Origin: Neurospora tetraspora
Lineage: Eukaryota > Ascomycota > Sordariomycetes > Sordariales > Sordariaceae
Assembly: GCF_033439725.1 (NCBI RefSeq)
Contig: NW_026944383.1
Span: 7,626,001-7,690,000, forward strand
Direction of reading: 5' to 3'
DNA length: 64,000 bases
Below the pieces are notes generated by a model that was not told the DNA's origin, ran no database searches, and worked only from the letters and a program-made list of their open reading frames with translations. Shown one piece after another: positions 58,168 to 64,000 of this stretch. Position 1 is the first letter of the stretch. Every line of letters begins with the position of its first letter. The translations under genes and the position numbers were made by a program.

Positions 58168-58911
58168 TTCTTTAGATGGGAGTGTATTAAAGATACTAAA
58201 GATCTTGTGGTGATGCAAGAATAATGTTTGTGACTGATGCGACTGATGCTTTTGCAGGTGGGAGATTCAATCTTCGAATTGAGATGCAGGAGGAAGACGG
58301 AACAAGGAAGCGAAGCAATTGTTTACTTACCTTCTATACAATATCAGAAGAGAACTTTGATGTGGTGAATTTGGCATCTGTTCAAATCTGAACAGCCTTG
58401 AGGATCACGAACAACGGTGCCTGAACAGCCATGGAGTTCAAAGTACAGCCAACCCTTGTCAGTTGCCCAGTCGACCTCTGAGGGACCTTCACTGAGGATC
58501 CAGAGACGGCGAGTGTCATGCCAGTGTATCAGGTATACAGCGATGCAAAGTCCAGCTGCCTGGTGCCCTTCGTCCGGTTATGTGTCAACGATAACGTAGG
58601 TATGGTCAAAATTGGTTGTAAGCAAGGGAATGACCGTATTTCGTCTCCTTGTATTTACTGAGTCGTTGATCACGCTGTCAAGGGAAAGAAGACGATCTAG
58701 TAGGTAGATATAGGGGGCAAGTATAATTTATGATCAGCTACTTGAGAATAATATGAACCCCTATCACACCGGTTCCCTTCCAATTCCAACGTCTTCTCCC
58801 TTACTCCCCGTTTCTGACTCCCCCAGCGCCTGTAACACGTACTGTCATGGAAAAGGAAGAAGATATTTCCCTGGGCTCGCTCCCCATTGGCATCAGTACC
58901 AGACCGAACCT
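58168..58911. other. P15 upstream spacer and P16 3' flank
   Basis: P15 promoter elements and a few GAACAG sites (58380-58430); nothing else. Confidence 0.5.
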
Positions 58912-59852
58912 CTAGTCTTCGATCTCAAAAGCCTCCCCCAAATCCTCCACCACACGCGGCTGCCAGGAATACTGGCTAGCCATGTGCATGAACTTCTCGG
59001 TCTTCTTTCCCATCTCCTGCTCTCTTGCCGACTGGAATTCCTGAAAATCTTCGTCATCGAAATCCTCTCCATGGTTGTCGACGTCCTTAGCTGCGTTGGG
59101 AGTAATCGTGGCAAGCACTTTTGGGCTCCAGCCAACGTTGCGCTGAGGCGCGCGTTTGCTGAAGATGTTTGGTCGACGGGGTGGGTAGATATGCGGCACG
59201 GGCTCGGTGCTTGCGATAGCCCCATCTTCTAGCTTAGGCGCAATGTTGGTCGACGAGTTGGTAGAGCGGATCACGAGGGCTGTTTTGTCGGAGCTAGAGA
59301 GGACGGTGAGATTAGCATTTGCTGGAATGTATAATGGTAGAAGGTCTCTTTAGGGTAAACTTACTCTTCTGTTGAGGATTCATGATGAGGAGCGCTAGAG
59401 ACATGGTTCTGCTGACTGCCAATAGCCTCGCTGTCCGGAGCTACATCCTTTCCGTCTTGTGAAGATGAGCTTCAGTCGATTTGGACAAGTGTTGTTGCGT
59501 GCGTGTCGTCCGTCTGAGTTCCCTCGCTGTTCTTGACGGTGTTCATGGTGTTCTGATCGGCCGGGCCAATAAGACCGAGACGCCTCGCCAGTCCGATAAC
59601 ATCAGCGACAGGGAGAGCGTGACGGTAGGAGTGCCTGTTGACTTTTGAAGCGACGGCGACGCCTTGCTTGTTGGCCTTGGCTGCTGGGATAAACTCGTTG
59701 GATGGGTCGGGCATGACGACTTTGTTGTCGACTGGAGGAGTGACTGCAAGATCGTTAGTGGTTGTAACAGCGTAGTCGGAGTCGTTATCTGTACCTGAAG
59801 GCGATGCCATATCGGGGACAGTAGGATGCTCGTCTGATGTATACTCGGCCAT
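58912..59852 (-). CDS. P16: array member, class C, with in-frame TGA
   Basis: Exons 59852-59365 and 59293-58912; phase-2 intron with the family junction STE|DSDKT. The exon-1 frame contains TGA 59472-59474 (ATC-GAC-TGA-AGC) after 126 residues and then stays open for 36 codons to the conserved donor, so both parts are probably one exon. The part before the TGA has HSYRHALPVADVIGLARRLG, the class A Y-x-H-x-x-P motif, linking classes A and C. After the intron: HIYPPRRPNIFSKRAPQRNV, DFDDEDFQEFQSAREQEMGK, KTEKFMHMASQYSW and VVEDLGEAFEIED, ending in TAG. No competing splice site restores the frame around the TGA. Function unknown. Confidence 0.6.
59472..59474 (-). other. In-frame TGA in P16
   Basis: The RNA can fold UGAAG-CUCAU-CUUCA, placing the UGA in a 5-bp stem instead of a loop. 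Candidate for editing or readthrough, weaker than the TAG cases. Confidence 0.4.
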
Positions 59853-60520
59853 GGTGTATCAGGGCGCGTCGCAGTTGAAGTATGAATGCTAGTTCGGTGC
59901 GGAAGGCCGCTCCTTGTATGGTGGTAGATAGATGTTGCGAAAGAGTTGGGTGGTTGACGTTTGCGCGGGTAAAAGTTGGGATCTTCGGATTGAGATTTTA
60001 GAGGAAAAGGGAAGCAGGAAGTGCAGCGATTGTTTACCGGCCCTTTAAACAATACCAGAAGAGGACCTGAACAGCCGGTCTATAATGCGATCTTGGAAAC
60101 CTTGCCGGCGGTGAAGCCATTCTGGCAGCTGTCACGGTCCCAAAACCTTGAACCGTCATCATCTGCCCGGTTGCCGTGGTGATCTCCAGGTTCACAATCG
60201 TCCGTTTGTTCAGGTTCTTGAGTCAGCCGCCACGGTAATTCTATGCCCTTCACTTGTCAGCTGACGTGATAGATGCACCAAGGCCTCAGGACATGATGAT
60301 TGAAGGTGGATGGGAGAAATCGAAGGACAGCACATGGCAAGCTACAAGGTATATAGAGTAGATCCGGAAGAATTCATGAACAGAAAGTATGACGATGATC
60401 AGAATGGCACAGTGATAAGAACGCGATAAGTAAGAGTAATTGCAAATAGTTCGCTTGATAACTATGCTTTTAAACCAAGGAAAATTAAGACCAACCCATT
60501 AAACTCCATCCCTCAAACGC
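59853..60520. other. P16 upstream spacer
   Basis: Contains the GTAAACAATC element (60027-60037) and TTGAGAT leader block; otherwise nothing. Confidence 0.5.
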
Positions 60521-61434
60521 CTACACCAGATGCTCGTAGTTAACCGGATCATGCAGCCAGAAGCAGAGCCCCTCCGGCGTAGTCACCGTCAGCTTCGGCA
60601 CCCCCGGTTCGGTTTGCGGGAGTGCCCAGCGATTCGCGACCATCCACCAGTGGCATTCTTGCAGCCGCCTGGTCTGGGCACAGTGCTTCCTCTGCCAGCT
60701 ATTCCAGGTATCCAGGTTTCCAAGCTCGTCAATAAGGGTTTCGGTTTTGCGCCAACGGCGGGCTTTAACTTCGTTCTCGTTCGGGTGGGCTTTCTCGTCT
60801 TCGTCTTCGACTTCTTCGCCGGAGTCCGAGTTCTAGTTGGAGTCTTCGAGTTCAGAGTCGATTTCTTCGATTTCAGAGTGGAGTGCTTCGATTTCAGAGT
60901 TGAGTACTTCGAGCGAAGAGTCGGGGGCTTCTTCTGCTGCGTCAAACTCGGCAAGGAGTTCTTCTTCTTCATCTTCCGTTCCTTCCTCGCTTGTAGTGCT
61001 TTCCTCCTCCACACCCACCTTCCAGGCGAGGAATTCATTGAATTCCCGGTCCGTCATGTGCTTATAACCGCCGTCTTCTTCCAACAGATACCAAAACCCA
61101 TTGTCGAGCTTCACGTATTCAGTTCCAAGCTCTGGCCGCTCCAAGATGTGAAGAACCCTCGGCCGCTCCCAATCTGGTCTATATTTCTCCTCTTGGGAGA
61201 TGTCGAAATAGGCGTAAACTGACGCGGCAGGCCTGCCTCCATCTGGAGGGGCGGCGATGCGACGCTGGGCTTCTGTTAGCCCGGTTGGCCTTTCGTTTCT
61301 GAATTGAGTTAGCAAAGAGTTTCCAGGGGAGCTATGGTGAAGACAACTTACTCTTGACTCCACCTACACTCGTAATGGGGTTGGGCCTCGAGCTTGCGCT
61401 TGCACATTTCCTTGAAATACGGCGAATAAGACAT
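60521..61434 (-). CDS. P17: class B with domain I, domain III and in-frame TAG
   Basis: Exons 61434-61352 and 61298-60521; phase-2 intron (GA|A), the position shared with class A. 182 residues, TAG 60833-60835 (AAC-TAG-AAC-TCG), then 103 residues. Before the TAG: RPDWERPRVLHILERPELG leading into domain I (YVKLDNGFWYLLEEDGGYKH, EFNEFLAW), then an acidic Glu-rich region with repeated LEVLNSEIEALHSEIEEI heptad-like units, probably a coiled coil. After it: RRWRKTETLIDELGNLDTW, ECHWWMVANRW and LTVTTPEGLCFWLHDPVNYE (domain III). The TGG in DWERP marks where P6, P11 and P12 have TAG. Function unknown. Confidence 0.74.
60833..60835 (-). other. In-frame TAG, candidate A-to-I edited codon (P17)
   Basis: Lies between the coiled-coil-like region and domain III. 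No strong hairpin seen, only UCC/GGA with an 11-nt loop. Confidence 0.5.
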
Positions 61435-63212
61435 TTTTGGATTTGGAAGACGGGTTCTTGGTGGTGAAATGAGGTTTTGTGTCGACAAAGTGGCTCAGTT
61501 GGTTGCCTGATGAGTGGTTGAGCGGGGGTGAAGTCGGATTGATGAAGGAAGCGAGATGTGAATTGGTGCGGGATGTTGCTTGCACTTGGTTGAGGTGAAC
61601 TGTCGACTGTTTTCCTTTAAGGGGAGAAAGGCAACAGTTTGTAGAAGAGGTTGTTGCACAAGTCGTCGTGGAGTTTTCGGCCGAGCGGTGCCGGGTCGTC
61701 GTCAAGCCTCGCTGTAGAAGATACGGGAAGATATGAGGAAAGAGTACCTATTGGATGATGATGCCGGGGCAGCAGTGATAGGGGGTAGAGCTATAGATTA
61801 CTTCTAGCTCTGTCGAAAATGGAGATCGTTGTTTTCGCAAGTTGCTTTTGAGATCTTCAAGTCGGATACTGAGTGACAAAAAAAAAGGAAGAGTTGAAGA
61901 CGATGGTTGGGTCCAGAGGGGAGCGCGAGAATTTGAATTACAATTTTTTTTCCAACGGTGAAAAAATGGTCATCGGAAATCCGCCCTTCCCTGGAAGCTT
62001 GCAGATTTGATCGCAGGTTATGTATGACCCAAAGTCATCCGAAGTCAACAGGAAGTCCAGTGAATTGAGTCGACTCCGATGCGTACTGCTTGCCGGGCCG
62101 GGCAGGCGGCTTGGTCAGAGGTAGCCCGCGTGTGAACCTGATGCCCAGTCGAACGGAGCCAAAAGAAAGTGAAGATACCCGTACATTAAAATATTATCTG
62201 TTGAACATCGGACTGCCGGGTGCGAGGAGCTCGGGCATGCCTCGACGTCCCGGCCCCTTGGAGGTCGGCTGCGGCGAAGGTGCCGGAGTGCTGGGTTGCC
62301 AGTGCTGCACGGCCGGCAGGTGAATGGCTCCCGTCTGCGGCCTGCAATGGAGCCAGGCCAAGCAGCGAGCGTCAAGAATGAGCACTGCAGGGACACTCAA
62401 CGGCACCACAACCTTTGATGTATCCAGAGGGCTTATAAAGGCCGTAGATGTTTGTTCCAGAAGATGGAATCATGATATCGATTTCTCTTCTGCTTGTTTC
62501 AGCCTTTAGCCCCCAATCCATGAGCCAGTGTCCCGATCGGGCTGTCTGGGAAGTCACGAACAACCTGGAACTCGCTCTTCCCCGCTCATGGAAGCCCGCT
62601 GTAACTCCGCTGTAACTGCGCCGTAACTGCGCTGAACTTTAGCACCCATGCCACTGCAACTTGAACCCGGACACCGCGCAAATCCGCACCCCCTCTATGC
62701 ATGCCGACCTCCATCCGACGAAGCGCACCGCAGGCAGAAGAAGCTCATGCCCTGCACCAAAAATGCTGGACCGGAGGGAAGAGTGTCTCATATAGGACAT
62801 CTGCCGCATCAAGACTACGATATAAAATCCCAAAAAAAAATAGTGCATCCCGAAACTGTTTTCCTCCGCTCCGCATGGCGAACACGGCGTAGGTTTGCGC
62901 TACCTCACCGAGCAGGCATGCCCGGTTTTCCACCCCATTGGCACACAGAAAATTGCCCTGCCCACACCGTCGCCATCCATAAGGTATTTATATCCATAGC
63001 TATGCACACACAAATCCATGCCCATGCCCATGAGCAAGCAGGCTAGCAAAAAAGGGAAACAAATTGACAAAGAGGAATTGGATTCCACCTTGGACAATTA
63101 TACGTCGCACACATTCATTGGAAACAAGTAAAAAGAAAAAAAAAAAAAAAAAAAAAAAAAAACAAAAAAAAAAACTACCCACCTGAGCGAAAGTGGGTAT
63201 GATATAATATGT
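61435..63212. other. Right flank of the array
   Basis: No gene supported. An 11-bp tandem repeat (GCTGTAACTCC-type, about 3.6 copies) lies at 62597-62637 and an A-rich run at 63135-63174. Confidence 0.5.
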
Positions 63213-63326
63213 TGACAAGAGTGGGATTCGAACCCACGCCCTTTCGGACCACGGATTTCTTTCTCGGATGAGGAGGATTAAGGGTTAACCTTAACGTGGC
63301 GCCTTAGACCGCTCGGCCATCTTGCC
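63213..63326 (-). tRNA. tRNA-Leu (anticodon AAG), with intron
   Basis: Minus strand. Acceptor stem GGCAAGA/TCTTGTC with discriminator A; D arm GCCGAGCGGTCTAAGGC; anticodon stem CCACG/CGTGG with loop TT-AAG-G; a variable arm of Leu type; T arm GTGGGTTCGAATCCCAC (B box GGTTCGAATCC). A 34-nt intron (63288-63255) follows the purine 3' of the anticodon and contains CCTTAA, which can pair with the TTAAGG of the anticodon loop, the usual pre-tRNA fold. Mature length about 80 nt. Confidence 0.9.
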
Positions 63327-64000
63327 TTTTGTGAGCACAAGTGTTGATGAAAATTTTGAGTGGATTGTGTGGGTTATGAGAGGAGTAGTTTGATGGGGTG
63401 GTGATGGGGGCATGGGGCAGAGGGCATTGTTTGGGAAGCAGGGGATCCCTTCGTCTGTTTTCCTGGACCCCCTGTTTGGGACCGCCGGAACGGGCAACCA
63501 CAGATAGTCAAGCGGGATGTATTAGCAAGCTAACTGTAGCCGGGCCAAAAAAGCATACTGTAAGATAACGTGGCATCTAAGTCTCCTCGCTTGTCAAGCA
63601 TAACCGCTTGCACGCAACACGATGGAACACATCGACATCCCCGTCTGGAACATCAAACGACGATGTCCAGCGCCGGAATCCAAGCCTATGAGCATCTTCA
63701 TTTCATGTATTGGGTTTGTACTCAATCAATTGCTATCACACCACGTCTTAGCCCATCAACAATCCTACAACCAAATGCTAAACTTCCAAATGTATCCGCT
63801 GATGCTGAATGAAAATAATGGGGTATACGCTGCGCTCAACAATGCTTTGATATCCTCTTCCAACACTGCCAAAACAAAAACAAAACTAAACAAACGAGTG
63901 ACAAGCTACATCCAAACCATCAATCATCAAAATAATAAAACCTCACCCGCCGCCCCTTTCTCGTCCATATGGCGCCATCCAAAGAAGACCGGCGTCGAAG
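63327..64000. other. Right edge, no gene
   Basis: tRNA upstream region and spacer to the window end. No supported reading frame. Confidence 0.5.

Noticed and set aside
16673-60835. TAG codons as sequencing errors or as intron acceptor AGs
   Set aside because: Ten independent occurrences in matching context, no consistent donor upstream, and coding quality on both sides argue against both.
16673-60835. Alternative genetic code with TAG = Trp
   Set aside because: Other genes here use TAG as a normal terminal stop (DUF1399 gene at 1989-1991, P2, P14, P16, P17), and ordinary TGG is used for Trp throughout.
63135-63174. Poly-A run as a retrotransposon tail
   Set aside because: No LINE/SINE body upstream and no target duplication seen; simple repeat.

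Overview
The window looks like genomic DNA of a filamentous ascomycete, most likely a Sordariomycete. The genes have many short introns (GT..AG, about 50-75 nt). A HET-domain (heterokaryon incompatibility) gene and a fungal DUF1399/GRDP-type gene are present. The transposons have been turned into AT-rich, stop-riddled sequence, as RIP (repeat-induced point mutation) does. One nuclear tRNA-Leu with an anticodon-loop intron is present. Species cannot be named from the sequence.

Layout. 1-1991: 3' part of a DUF1399/glycine-rich-domain gene (+). 2598-5348: HET-domain gene (+). 5.3-9.7 kb: mostly non-coding, with a 218-bp TA-flanked MITE (6461-6678). 9716-11060: one unrecognised gene (-). 12.5-13.35 kb: AT-rich RIP relic. 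13.35-16.1 kb: no convincing gene. 16.1-61.4 kb: a tandem array of 17 related genes, all on the minus strand, called P1 (leftmost) to P17 here. 38167-43386: a RIP-mutated hAT DNA transposon (8-bp target duplication, one mismatch) with a 1.94-kb non-autonomous LTR element nested inside it; it lies 63 bp upstream of the P7 ATG. 63213-63326: tRNA-Leu(AAG).

The array is an undescribed family as far as I can tell. P1-P6 (class A) have a hydrophobic N-terminus, a Y-x-H-x-x-P-x-x-[DE]-I-x-E-V motif, a FERFL-x-[DE]-D-[KR]-M motif, a ~45-residue Trp/Cys module (domain I, CGyWYwLeDD..M...EYeeFl.W) and a related second module (domain II, HPDG..k.Y..GnD..wYw.y.G.f..L...EL..fNrWR). P8-P13 and P17 (class B) end in another module (domain III, W.dHSfvDe.GllnTw...C.W..vp...L..PEG..fsLhDP.dYe). 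P14-P16 (class C) share YPPRRPNIF and a RVEDLGE.FEIE terminus. P7 is an outlier. A phase-2 intron is shared by all multi-exon members.

The most striking observation: ten members (P1-P6, P11, P12, P13, P17) contain an in-frame TAG, in context [DEGN]-TAG-[EDNGA]-[SPT], with the same reading frame continuing into recognisable family domains. In P6, P11 and P12 the TAG sits just before a domain I; the corresponding place in P17 reads Asp-TGG(Trp)-Glu. P13 also has a TGA exactly at the invariant Trp of domain III, and P16 has an in-frame TGA. Sordariomycetes are known to edit A to I in mRNA during sexual development, turning UAG into UGG (Trp), preferring U at -1 and hairpin loops. Five of the ten TAGs have a 4-6 bp hairpin with the A in the loop. 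I infer that this array encodes sexual-stage proteins whose C-terminal halves are made only after mRNA editing. Upstream regions fall into three conserved types that match protein classes, suggesting co-regulation.
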